From assembly GCF_008014745.1 (NCBI RefSeq), contig NZ_VPFD01000038.1:1-43820 (forward strand): a DNA stretch of 43,820 nucleotides. The letters run 5' to 3'. Below the pieces are notes generated by a model. That model ran no database searches and was not told the origin of the DNA. It saw only the letters and a list, made by a program, of their open reading frames with translations. This DNA comes from Massilia arenae (GTDB taxonomy: Bacteria > Pseudomonadota > Gammaproteobacteria > Burkholderiales > Burkholderiaceae_D). This document shows, in pieces, positions 16,373 to 23,914 of the stretch (positions are counted from its first letter, which is position 1; each line of letters starts with the position of its first letter). The position numbers were made by a program, and so were the translations under genes.

Positions 16373-16717
16373 TTATACCTTGCGCACGAATTCCGTCTTG
16401 AGGCTCATGGCGCCGAAGCCATCGATCTTGCAGTCGATGTCGTGATCGGCGTCGACCAAGCGGATATTCTTGACCTTGGTGCCTTGCTTGATCACGCCGC
16501 CCGAACCTTTCGGTTTCAGGTCCTTGATCACGGTGACGGTGTCGCCATCCTGGAGGATATTGCCTGACGCATCTTTGTAGACGCGCACGCTGTCGGTCGC
16601 TGCAGCTGCTGCCTGGACCGGCCACTCATGGGCGCATTCCGGGCAGACATATTGGCCGCCGCCATCTTCATAGGTATAGGCGGACTGGCATTGGGGGCAT
16701 GGAGGAAGGGTGTGCAT
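16373..16717 (-). CDS. zinc-ribbon protein of PhnA/YjdM family
   Basis: 114-residue protein with an N-terminal zinc ribbon formed by Cys7, Cys10, Cys25 and Cys28 (PPCPQC...YVCPEC) and the C-terminal PhnA domain (VYKDASGNILQDGDTVTVIK, GGVIKQGTKVKNIRLV, IDCKIDGFGAMSLKTEFVRK). Despite the historic 'alkylphosphonate utilisation protein' name, E. coli YjdM is not part of the C-P lyase pathway and the role is unknown. Length and domain order match the family exactly. Monocistronic; faces the methyltransferase gene across the 16313-16335 hairpin. Confidence 0.93.
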   Translation of the reverse strand: MHTLPPCPQCQSAYTYEDGGGQYVCPECAHEWPVQAAAAATDSVRVYKDASGNILQDGDTVTVIKDLKPKGSGGVIKQGTKVKNIRLVDADHDIDCKIDGFGAMSLKTEFVRKV

Positions 16718-16978
16718 GTAAACCTTGGAATATCAAACGCTGGCCCGGGAGGGCCGCAAACAGGAAGGGTGGTGATCGGACGCCGCGCCGTTTACGCGAA
16801 GGCGCGCCATCGGACAGGACCCGCATCGTCAGGGACTACTCGGAGCTTTGGGCAGGCGCCGACTACCATCAGTCAGCGCGTATGATACCAGAAGGAAACA
16901 TGCCGACTGCCAGTCGCGGCGCGTTCCTCAGCCAGCGCCACGGCCCCGGCATGCAAGCTTGGCACGATGGTTGCCACA

Positions 16979-17845
16979 TCAGCCACTACGCATCTGCCTT
17001 AGCCACGCCCCTGGCGACAGCCCAACCGCGCCCTTGAATCGCCGGGTGAAATGGCTTTGGTCCGCAAACCCCGCACTCACCGCGACCGTTGCCAGCGACA
17101 TGCCGCTCAATAAAAGCTGACGTGCATTGGCCAGCCGGACCGCGTTCAGGTAGACATGGGGCGGCACGCCGAACTGCCGTTCGAACGCACGGCTCAGGTA
17201 AACGCGTGACACGCCCGCTTCGCGCGCGAGTTCGGCAATCGAGATATCGTTGCCCGCATGGGCGCGAATATAGTCGCGCACCCGGTTCAGCCGGGCCAGG
17301 CCGGCAAGCGCGGGCGCCTGCGCCGCCCCCGGCGCTTCGCCGAAGCGCAGGAGCAGGCCCATGAAGGCCTTGAGCAGCAGCGACTCCGCGCGCAGCGCTT
17401 CCTGGGCTTGTCCGGTTGCTTCTATGGCGTTGTGCAATTGTCTTGCTGCTTCCGGTGCGTGCACGACGGCATCGCGAAAATGACTCGCAGGAAGGACGCC
17501 CGCCGCCCGCTCACGCAGCACCGTCATCACGGCAGGATCGACATACAGCATGCTGTAGTCGTAGCTGTCGGTCTTGCCGCGCAAGCCGTCATGGGCCTGG
17601 TCCGGGTTCAGGAAGATCACGTTGCCCGGCGCGCTGACCTGCCTGCTGCCCTGGCAGTTGAAGGTCTGGACACCGCGATAGGTCAGGCCGATCCCGAATT
17701 CAGGATGGCTGTGCCGCTCGAAAGTGTAGTCGGTGAAATGGGCCCGCATCAGTGTCACGCCCTGCACACCGGTGGGGCGATAGCGCACCCAGTCGGCCTT
17801 TGATGCCGGTTCCGGTCCGGATTGGTCGTGGTTGTCTGTGTCCAT
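16979..17845 (-). CDS. AraC-family transcriptional regulator
   Basis: 288-residue regulator. The N-terminal half is a cupin-like sensor domain (AraC_binding: YTFERHSHPEFGIGLTYRGV, PGNVIFLNPDQAHDG). The C-terminal ~100 residues form the double helix-turn-helix DNA-binding domain (DISIAELAREAGVSRVYLSR, then LATVAVSAGFADQSHFTRRF and KGAVGLSPGAWLRQ). An upstream in-frame TTG at 17872 would add nine residues; the ATG at 17843-17845 is preferred. It is divergent from the GNAT acetyltransferase gene across 220 bp, a usual arrangement for an AraC regulator and its target. The ligand is unknown. Confidence 0.9.
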   Translation of the reverse strand: MDTDNHDQSGPEPASKADWVRYRPTGVQGVTLMRAHFTDYTFERHSHPEFGIGLTYRGVQTFNCQGSRQVSAPGNVIFLNPDQAHDGLRGKTDSYDYSMLYVDPAVMTVLRERAAGVLPASHFRDAVVHAPEAARQLHNAIEATGQAQEALRAESLLLKAFMGLLLRFGEAPGAAQAPALAGLARLNRVRDYIRAHAGNDISIAELAREAGVSRVYLSRAFERQFGVPPHVYLNAVRLANARQLLLSGMSLATVAVSAGFADQSHFTRRFKGAVGLSPGAWLRQMRSG

Positions 17846-18065
17846 CGTCTGCAAGAAATGCCAGGAATACAACGAAAGGCAGCTCTTGCCCTGGCGTCAC
17901 GTCCGGCCGCAACGCATGATGGCAGGCTTTTGCGCAGCATGCTTGTACAGCTGTAAACACAGCTGTAAAACACGCCAACCAGACGCCGGCCCAAGGTTAC
18001 AGCCATACAAGACCTGATCGCCCGGCCCCGCGCACACTGGACGCTTTCCACTTTCCGGCAGAACC

Positions 18066-18614
18066 ATGTACATCCATCGCGCGCACACTGCGGACATACC
18101 GAAAATCAAGGAGTTATACGAGGAAGCGATCGCGTTTCAGCGCAGGCAGGGGCTCCCCTGCTGGAATACGCTGGACCTGGCGGTGGTCGAGGCCGACATC
18201 GCCGCCGGGTCCCAATATCTGCTGTCGGTCGATATGCACACCGTCGGCATCTTCAGTTTCTGTCCGCCATCGCCCATGGACGAGGATTTGTGGCAGGGCC
18301 TGCAACCGCATGCGGCCCGCTATATCAACCGCATCATTGTCGGGCGTCTATGGAAGGGGAGGTCGTTGTTCGGACTGATGTTGGCCTGGAGCGAACGCGA
18401 GACGCTGCGCCTGGGACTCGACCGGCTGCGCCTGGATACCTGGGCCGATAATCAAGGCCTGAGCGACTATTATTCTCGCTTCGGTTTTGTCCACATGGGC
18501 GAACGCACGGCATCAAGCGGCCCGGAGCTGTCGCCCCAGTACCGTGGCGTGCGCCTGGCGATCATGGAAAAACTGCTGGCGCCGGCAAGCAAGGCCGATC
18601 CGCGGGCCATGTGA
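18066..18614 (+). CDS. GNAT-family N-acetyltransferase
   Basis: 182-residue protein with the GNAT fold: N-terminal RAHTADIPKIKELYEEAIAF, central AARYINRIIVGRLWKGRSLFG (beta4 and the acetyl-CoA pyrophosphate loop, with RLWKGRS in place of the usual Q/RxxGxG/A) and C-terminal LRLDTWADNQGLSDYYSRFGFVHMGE, the strand-helix-strand block ending in the GF motif. It probably acetylates a small molecule or peptide amine; substrate unknown. Transcribed divergently from the AraC regulator and closed by a bidirectional terminator shared with tRNA-Phe copy 2. Confidence 0.85.
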   Translation: MYIHRAHTADIPKIKELYEEAIAFQRRQGLPCWNTLDLAVVEADIAAGSQYLLSVDMHTVGIFSFCPPSPMDEDLWQGLQPHAARYINRIIVGRLWKGRSLFGLMLAWSERETLRLGLDRLRLDTWADNQGLSDYYSRFGFVHMGERTASSGPELSPQYRGVRLAIMEKLLAPASKADPRAM

Positions 18615-18629
18615 TCACATGCGCAGGCG

Positions 18630-18666
18630 AAAAAAAAACGCCAACCGGTGAGGGTTGGCGTTTTTT
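18630..18666. terminator. bidirectional terminator between GNAT gene and tRNA-Phe
   Basis: CGCCAACC / GGTTGGCG stem flanked by nine A on the left and six T on the right, so it works for both the plus-strand acetyltransferase gene ending at 18614 and the minus-strand tRNA-Phe ending at 18676. It is nearly the same as the hairpin at 311-344. Confidence 0.88.
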
Positions 18667-18675
18667 CGATATTCT

Positions 18676-18751
18676 TGGTGGCCCGGGGCGGAATCGAACC
18701 ACCGACACAAGGATTTTCAATCCTCTGCTCTACCAACTGAGCTACCAGGCC
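18676..18751 (-). tRNA. tRNA-Phe (GAA), copy 2
   Basis: 76-nt tRNA identical in every base to the copy at 360-435, including the encoded CCA and eight or more flanking bases on each side (TTCTTGG / CCAAGAG). Anticodon GAA. It has an independent promoter (18764-18792) and terminator. Two identical copies about 18.3 kb apart imply duplication of the whole unit or gene conversion. Confidence 0.97.
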
Positions 18752-18763
18752 AAGAGAGGCATG

Positions 18764-18792
18764 ATTATAGCCAGCGATTTTCAGTTGCGCAA
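18764..18792 (-). promoter_or_regulatory. sigma70-type promoter of tRNA-Phe copy 2
   Basis: Minus-strand TTGCGC (18787-18792), 17-bp spacer, TATAAT (18764-18769), 12 nt before the tRNA 5' end. This is a good consensus promoter for a stable-RNA gene. Confidence 0.75.
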
Positions 18793-18893
18793 GTACTCGT
18801 GAATGCTTTGTGTGTTCCGGGTGGCATGTTGACCCCGGCTCAGCCGTAATTGCATGGCGACGCCGGCAAGGGGTGGATTGGCATATCGCTATA

Positions 18894-20135
18894 ATGAGCA
18901 CCATGACCACGCCCACGACCTCCACTACCCGGACCGATGTTTGCATCGTCGGCAATGGCGCCATCGCCAAGACCACCGCCCTCGGCTTTGCCCAGGCCGG
19001 GCATAGCGTGACCCTGCTGGCGCCGCCCGCGCGTCCCGGGGCCGAGGCGCCGTCGTCATCCTCGGCTGCGGAGCGTCCGTGGGACGTGCGTGTCTACGCG
19101 CTCAACCATACGGCCCATGACCTGCTGGCCTCGCTCAAGGTCTGGGGCGCCCTCGACCTGGCGCGCGTCGCCGCGGTCGATGCGATGGACGTGCATGGCG
19201 ACGGCGAGGGTGGCGGCAATCTCGGTTTCGACGCCTTCGGGGCCCGGGTCGGCACCCTGGCCTGGATCGTCGAAGACCATAACCTGAATCAGGCGCTGGA
19301 TGCCGCGCTCAAGTTCGCCCACAACGTGCAGCGGGTCGAAGGCCGGGCCTGCGAGCTCACCTGCAGCGACGAGGGCGCCGCGCTGCGCCTGGAAGATGGT
19401 CGCCGCCTCGAATGCGCGCTGCTGGTCGGGGCCGACGGCCGCGAATCCTGGGTCCGCGGGCAGTGCGACATCGGCGTCGATTACCGTATGTACCACCAGC
19501 GCGCCATCGTCACCAACTTCGCCTGCGACAAGCCGCACCATGGCGTGGCCCACCAGTGGTTCACCTGCGCCGACGGCATCATCGCTTTGCTGCCGTTGCC
19601 GGGCAACCGCGTCTCGCTGGTGTGGTCGGCGCCCGAGACCCTGGCCGACACCCTGATGGACGAGTCGCTGGGCGAACTGGCGATCCGGCTCGGCGAATAT
19701 GCCGACGACAAGCTGGGCGCCCTGCGTCCCCTGCAGCCCGAGGCGGTGGCGGCGGTGCCGCTGGCGCTGGTCAAGCCGCATGCGATCGTCGCGCCGCGCG
19801 TGGCGCTGGTGGGCGACGCCGCCCACGCCGTGCATCCGCTGGCCGGGCATGGCATGAACCTGGGCTTCGGCGACGTGGTCGACCTGCTCGCCACCGTGCG
19901 CGAGCGCGAGGAGCGGCGCGCCATCGGCGACGAGCGGGTGCTGGCGCGCTATGCCCGCAAACGCAAGGAAGACGTGGTCATGATGCAGCTGGCCACCGAT
20001 GGGCTGGAGCGCCTGTTCGGGGCAAATCTGGAGCCTGTACGCGTAATGCGCAATCTTGGACTCAACTTGCTTGATAAAATGCCTGCTTTGAAGCGGCGCC
20101 TGATGGCGCACGCGATGGGCAAGTCATCAATCTGA
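18894..20135 (+). CDS. UbiH/UbiF-family FAD-dependent hydroxylase
   Basis: 413-residue flavoprotein monooxygenase of the ubiquinone-biosynthesis hydroxylase family. N-terminal Rossmann motif VCIVGNGAIAKTTALGFAQAG for FAD, a central GADGRESWVR (DG motif) and C-terminal RVALVGDAAHAVHPLAGHGMNLGFGD (second FAD motif) are intact. It probably hydroxylates the ubiquinone ring, although which position cannot be told. Two ATGs (18894 and 18903) lie three codons apart; there is no Shine-Dalgarno and a perfect TATAAT (18890-18895) overlaps the first ATG and ends 7 nt before the second, suggesting that transcription and translation may start together at 18903. dsbC follows 10 bp downstream. Confidence 0.88.
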   Translation: MSTMTTPTTSTTRTDVCIVGNGAIAKTTALGFAQAGHSVTLLAPPARPGAEAPSSSSAAERPWDVRVYALNHTAHDLLASLKVWGALDLARVAAVDAMDVHGDGEGGGNLGFDAFGARVGTLAWIVEDHNLNQALDAALKFAHNVQRVEGRACELTCSDEGAALRLEDGRRLECALLVGADGRESWVRGQCDIGVDYRMYHQRAIVTNFACDKPHHGVAHQWFTCADGIIALLPLPGNRVSLVWSAPETLADTLMDESLGELAIRLGEYADDKLGALRPLQPEAVAAVPLALVKPHAIVAPRVALVGDAAHAVHPLAGHGMNLGFGDVVDLLATVREREERRAIGDERVLARYARKRKEDVVMMQLATDGLERLFGANLEPVRVMRNLGLNLLDKMPALKRRLMAHAMGKSSI

Positions 20136-20145
20136 GGAATCAAGC

Positions 20146-20880
20146 ATGATCAAAATGAAGCTCGCCGTCCTGCTGGCGACGGCGCTGCTCGCGTCGTGCG
20201 TCGATGCGCAGAACACGGTCGAGGCAAACATCAAGAAGGCGCTCGAACCGCACCTGGGCGGCGCCAAGATCGAATCGGTCAAGGAGACCCCGTATGGCGG
20301 CCTGTACGAGGTGCGGGTCGCGGGCGACATCCTGTACACCGACAAGAAGGGCGAGTTCCTCGTGATCGGCCAGGTGTATGACGTCAAGAGTTCGCGCAAC
20401 CTGACGCGCGAGCGCATCGACGACATCAACAAGATCAAGTTCAGCGACCTGCCGCTCGAGATGGCGCTCAAGCAGGTCAAGGGCAACGGCAAGCGCGTGA
20501 TCGCGGTGTTCGAGGATCCGAACTGCGGCTACTGCAAGCGCCTGCGCCAGACGACGCTCAACGAGATCGACAACGTCACCATCTATACCTTCATGTACAA
20601 CATCCTGTCCCAGGATTCGTTCACGAAGTCGAAGAACATCTGGTGCGCGCCGAACCGCAACAAGGCCTGGGATGACTGGATGATCAACGGTAAGGTGCCA
20701 CCGGCGGCGCCGAACGCCTGCGAATCGCCGAACGACAAGGTGCTGGCGCTCGGTCAGAAGCTGCGCATTACCGGCACGCCGGCCATCTTCTTCAGCGACG
20801 GCACCCGCATCCCGGGCGCGATCGACCTGAAAGCGCTCGAAGCCAAATTCGATTCGCTGGAAGCGAAGCCGGCAAAATAA
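20146..20880 (+). CDS. dsbC: thiol:disulfide interchange protein DsbC
   Basis: 244-residue periplasmic disulfide isomerase. An N-terminal dimerisation domain (about 25-85) is joined by a linker helix to a thioredoxin-like domain with the CGYC active site (Cys127, Cys130), the structural Cys pair in IWCAPN and NACESP, and the cis-Pro in ITGTPAIFF. GAGGAA is placed well upstream of the first ATG. The signal region LLATALLASCVDAQ can be read as a signal-peptidase-I signal (cut after VDA) or as a lipobox (LASC, Cys18), which would make it lipid-anchored. It lies 10 bp after the UbiH-like gene, a neighbourhood known in Burkholderiales. Confidence 0.94.
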   Translation: MIKMKLAVLLATALLASCVDAQNTVEANIKKALEPHLGGAKIESVKETPYGGLYEVRVAGDILYTDKKGEFLVIGQVYDVKSSRNLTRERIDDINKIKFSDLPLEMALKQVKGNGKRVIAVFEDPNCGYCKRLRQTTLNEIDNVTIYTFMYNILSQDSFTKSKNIWCAPNRNKAWDDWMINGKVPPAAPNACESPNDKVLALGQKLRITGTPAIFFSDGTRIPGAIDLKALEAKFDSLEAKPAK

Positions 20881-20917
20881 GGCAGCCGCCGGTCATGGTT
20901 GTCGTCCAGGAGCGTGC

Positions 20918-21379
20918 ATGCTGACCTTGAACATCAACGGCAGAGACCTGCAAGTCGACGCCGATCCCGCCACGCCCGTGCTGTGGGCGCTGCGCGACAA
21001 CCTCAACCTCACCGGCACCAAGTTCGGCTGCGGCGCGGCCCTGTGCGGCGCCTGCACCGTGCACCTGGGCGGCGTCCCGATCCGCGCCTGCGTCACCCCG
21101 ATCGCTGCGGTCGCGGGCCAGGCGATCACCACCATCGAAGCGATGCAGGACGACCCGGTCGGCAAGGCGGTCCAGGATGCCTGGGTGCGCCACGACGTGC
21201 CGCAATGCGGCTATTGCCAGAGCGGCCAGGTGATGAGCGCCGTCGCGCTGCTGCGCACCAACCGGCGCCCGCTGGACGCCGACATCGACAACGCCATGAG
21301 CGGCAATCTGTGCCGCTGCGGTACTTATCAGCGGATCCGCGCGGCCATCAAGGATGCCGCCGCGGCATTGGAGGCATGA
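20918..21379 (+). CDS. [2Fe-2S] small subunit of a molybdenum hydroxylase (IorA-like)
   Basis: 153-residue iron-sulfur subunit of the xanthine-oxidase family. Cys38, Cys43, Cys46 and Cys58 (FGCGAALCGACTVHLGG...RAC) bind the plant-type cluster; Cys97, Cys100, Cys132 and Cys134 (QCGYCQSGQ...NLCRCGTY) bind the second cluster near the molybdopterin. Length and motifs match the small subunits of isoquinoline 1-oxidoreductase and aldehyde dehydrogenases. The large molybdopterin-binding subunit that must partner it is not in this window. The next gene, 4 bp away, is a cofactor-maturation enzyme, so the two form a mini-operon. Confidence 0.92.
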   Translation: MLTLNINGRDLQVDADPATPVLWALRDNLNLTGTKFGCGAALCGACTVHLGGVPIRACVTPIAAVAGQAITTIEAMQDDPVGKAVQDAWVRHDVPQCGYCQSGQVMSAVALLRTNRRPLDADIDNAMSGNLCRCGTYQRIRAAIKDAAAALEA

Positions 21380-21383
21380 CACC

Positions 21384-21992
21384 ATGGCGCTGACGGGCAT
21401 CCTGCTGGCGGCGGGACGGGGCCGCCGCTTCGATCCGGATGGCGCCCGCAACAAGCTGCTGCAGCGCCTGCCCGGCGGCGAACTGGTGGTCGCCGCCAGC
21501 GCGCGCACGCTGCTGGCCGTGTTCCCGCGCGTGGTGGCGGTGGTGCCGCCCGCCGACGGCGGGGTAGGAGATGTGCTGCGCCAGCTCGGCTGCGAGGTGA
21601 CGGTGTGCCCGGATGCCGACGGCGGCATGGGCCTGTCGCTGGCGCACGCGATCCGTCATTCCCTGCATGCTCAGTTGCACGACCAGTTGCACGACCAATC
21701 GCCCGGCCACGGCTGGCTGGTGGCGCTGGGCGACATGCCCTTCGTTGCCCCATCCACCCTGCATGCGCTGGACGCGGCGGTCGAGGAGGGCGCCGCCATC
21801 GCCGCGCCCCTGTTCGAGGGCCGGCGTGGCAATCCGGTCGCCTTCGGCGTGCAGCACCGCGACGCCCTGCTGGCGCTGGACGGCGACCAGGGCGCGCGGC
21901 GCCTGTTGCAAAGCAGCCCGGTCGCCACGATCGACGTGCTCGACCCCGGCATCCTGCGCGACATCGATTCCCCTTCCGACCTGCCTTCCTAA
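21384..21992 (+). CDS. MocA-like molybdenum cofactor cytidylyltransferase
   Basis: 202-residue nucleotidyltransferase of the MobA/MocA family, which adds CMP (or GMP) to molybdopterin for xanthine-oxidase-type enzymes. The N-terminal GILLAAGRGRRFDPDGARNK loop binds the nucleotide; WLVALGDMPFVAPSTL carries the metal-binding Asp; GRRGNPVAFG follows as usual. GGAGG at 21370-21374 precedes the ATG. Its place directly after the [2Fe-2S] subunit gene fits a dedicated maturation role. A QLHDQLHD insertion is encoded by two exact 12-bp repeats (21672-21695). Confidence 0.88.
   Translation: MALTGILLAAGRGRRFDPDGARNKLLQRLPGGELVVAASARTLLAVFPRVVAVVPPADGGVGDVLRQLGCEVTVCPDADGGMGLSLAHAIRHSLHAQLHDQLHDQSPGHGWLVALGDMPFVAPSTLHALDAAVEEGAAIAAPLFEGRRGNPVAFGVQHRDALLALDGDQGARRLLQSSPVATIDVLDPGILRDIDSPSDLPS
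21672..21695 (+). repeat. exact 12-bp tandem repeat in mocA-like gene
   Basis: CAGTTGCACGAC occurs twice in a row (21672-21683, 21684-21695), adding four residues (QLHD) to a loop of the protein. A recent slippage event is likely, as at 15718-15789. Confidence 0.95.
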
Positions 21993-22093
21993 GCGACGCG
22001 CCACCCACCGCCATGCATGGCGCGCGTTTTGCTTCGCCCGATGGATTACACTATGTCCATTCGGCGCGTCCCGAGAGACCATTCAAGAAGACC

Positions 22094-23914
22094 ATGAAAA
22101 AGCCATCGCAGAAAAAGCAGAACGCCATCCACTACACCATCGTCCCCAAGGACCTGGCCGGTCACCTGTTCAACGTCACCGTCACGGTCGCCAATCCCGA
22201 TCCCGACGGCCAGGCGTTCGTGCTGCCGGCCTGGATCCCGGGCAGCTACATGATCCGCGAGTTCGCGCGCAATATCGTGCGCATCCGCGCCGAGAGCGGC
22301 GGCAATGCCGTGGCCCTCACCAAGCTGGATAAACACGCGTGGCGCGCCGCCCCTAGCGCCGGCCCCCTGACCCTGCACTACGAGGTGTATGCCTGGGACC
22401 TGTCGGTGCGCGCCGCCCACCTCGACCAGACCCACGGCTTCTTCAACGGCACCAGCGTGTTCCTGCGCGTGGTGGGACAGGAGTCGCTCGCCCACCAGGT
22501 CGACATCCAGCGCCCCGCCGACCCGGCCGCCAAAACCTGGCGCGTGGCCACCGCGATGCCAGAGGCGGGCGCCAAGCGCTATGGCTTCGGCGCCTATGCC
22601 TGCGCCAACTACGACGAACTGATCGACCATCCGGTCGAGATGGGCGACTTCGAGCTGGCCACCTTCAAGGCCCATGGCATCCCGCACGACATCGTGATCA
22701 CCGGCCGCGTGCCCAACCTCGACATGGCGCGCCTGCAGGCCGACCTGCAAGCGATCTGCGAGACCCAGATCGCCTTCTTCGAACCGAAGACCAAGCGCGC
22801 GCCGCTCGAACGCTATGTGTTCATGACCATGGCCGTCGGCGATGGCTACGGCGGCCTTGAACACCGCGCCTCGACCGCCCTGATCTGCGCGCGCGCCGAC
22901 CTGCCAAGCCTGGCCACGCCAAAGGCGGCCGAGCCGGGCGAAGGCTATCTGCGCTTCCTGGGCCTGTGCAGCCACGAGTATTTCCACACCTGGAACGTCA
23001 AGCGCATCAAGCCGGCCGCCTTTGCCCCCTACGACCTGCAGGCCGAGAACTACACGCCGCTCCTGTGGCTGTTCGAAGGCTTCACCAGCTATTACGACGA
23101 CCTGATGCTGGTGCGCGCCGGGATCATCGGCGAAGCCACTTATTTCAAGCTGCAGGCCAAGACGGTCGGCGGCGTGCTGCGCGGCAGCGGGCGCCTCAAG
23201 CAGAGCGTGGCCGATTCGAGCTTCGACGCCTGGAGCAAATACTACCGCCAGGACGAGAATTCGCCGAACGCGATCATCAGCTACTACACCAAGGGTTCGC
23301 TGATCGCGCTGGCCTTCGACCTGACCATCCGCGCCAAGACCGGTGGCGCGAAATCGCTGGACGACATCATGCTGGCGCTGTGGGAACGCTACGGACGCGA
23401 CTTCTACAACGGCGCCGGCCGCGGCGTGACGGAACAGGAAGTCGAAGCGCTGTTTGACGAGATCAGCGGCCTCAAACTCAAGAACATGTTCGAGCGTTAC
23501 GTGCGCGGCACCGAAGACCTGCCGCTGGCCAAGCTGTACGCGCCGCTGGGCGTGAAGCTGGTCGACGAGCGCAAGGGCGGCAAGGCTTCGCTGGACGCCG
23601 GCATCGGCCGCGACCCGCTCGGCGCCAAACTCACCCAGGTGCACGAGGGCGGCGCCGCCCACCAGGCCGGCCTGTCGGCGCTGGACATCGTGATCGCGAT
23701 CGACGGCCTGCGCGTGAACGGCAATCCGCCGAACGTCGATGCACTGCTGGCGCGCTACCGCGTCGGCGACCGCGTCACCGTGCACGCCTTCCGCCGTGAC
23801 GAGCTGATGGCCTTCGACGTCACCCTGCAGGGCGACCGCGTGCCGGGCATCAGCCTGGCGCAGGCGGTGGCCGGGCGCAAATCGGCCGCCATCAAGCGGC
23901 CGAGCGCGGTGTAA
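22094..23914 (+). CDS. M61-family peptidase with PDZ domain
   Basis: 606-residue zinc metallopeptidase of family M61 (glycyl aminopeptidase). It has an N-terminal beta domain starting at IHYTIVPKDLAGHLFNVTV, then the catalytic domain with HEYFHTWNVKRIKP (HExxH: His294, Glu295, His298), the downstream Glu in LWLFEGFTSYYDDL as the third ligand, and a C-terminal PDZ domain (about 505-590; GAAHQAGLSALDIVIAIDGL). No signal peptide is seen with the chosen ATG, which has AAGAAG upstream, so it would be cytoplasmic; the frame extends further upstream without similarity. The stop overlaps the next ATG (TAATG). Confidence 0.92.
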   Translation: MKKPSQKKQNAIHYTIVPKDLAGHLFNVTVTVANPDPDGQAFVLPAWIPGSYMIREFARNIVRIRAESGGNAVALTKLDKHAWRAAPSAGPLTLHYEVYAWDLSVRAAHLDQTHGFFNGTSVFLRVVGQESLAHQVDIQRPADPAAKTWRVATAMPEAGAKRYGFGAYACANYDELIDHPVEMGDFELATFKAHGIPHDIVITGRVPNLDMARLQADLQAICETQIAFFEPKTKRAPLERYVFMTMAVGDGYGGLEHRASTALICARADLPSLATPKAAEPGEGYLRFLGLCSHEYFHTWNVKRIKPAAFAPYDLQAENYTPLLWLFEGFTSYYDDLMLVRAGIIGEATYFKLQAKTVGGVLRGSGRLKQSVADSSFDAWSKYYRQDENSPNAIISYYTKGSLIALAFDLTIRAKTGGAKSLDDIMLALWERYGRDFYNGAGRGVTEQEVEALFDEISGLKLKNMFERYVRGTEDLPLAKLYAPLGVKLVDERKGGKASLDAGIGRDPLGAKLTQVHEGGAAHQAGLSALDIVIAIDGLRVNGNPPNVDALLARYRVGDRVTVHAFRRDELMAFDVTLQGDRVPGISLAQAVAGRKSAAIKRPSAV

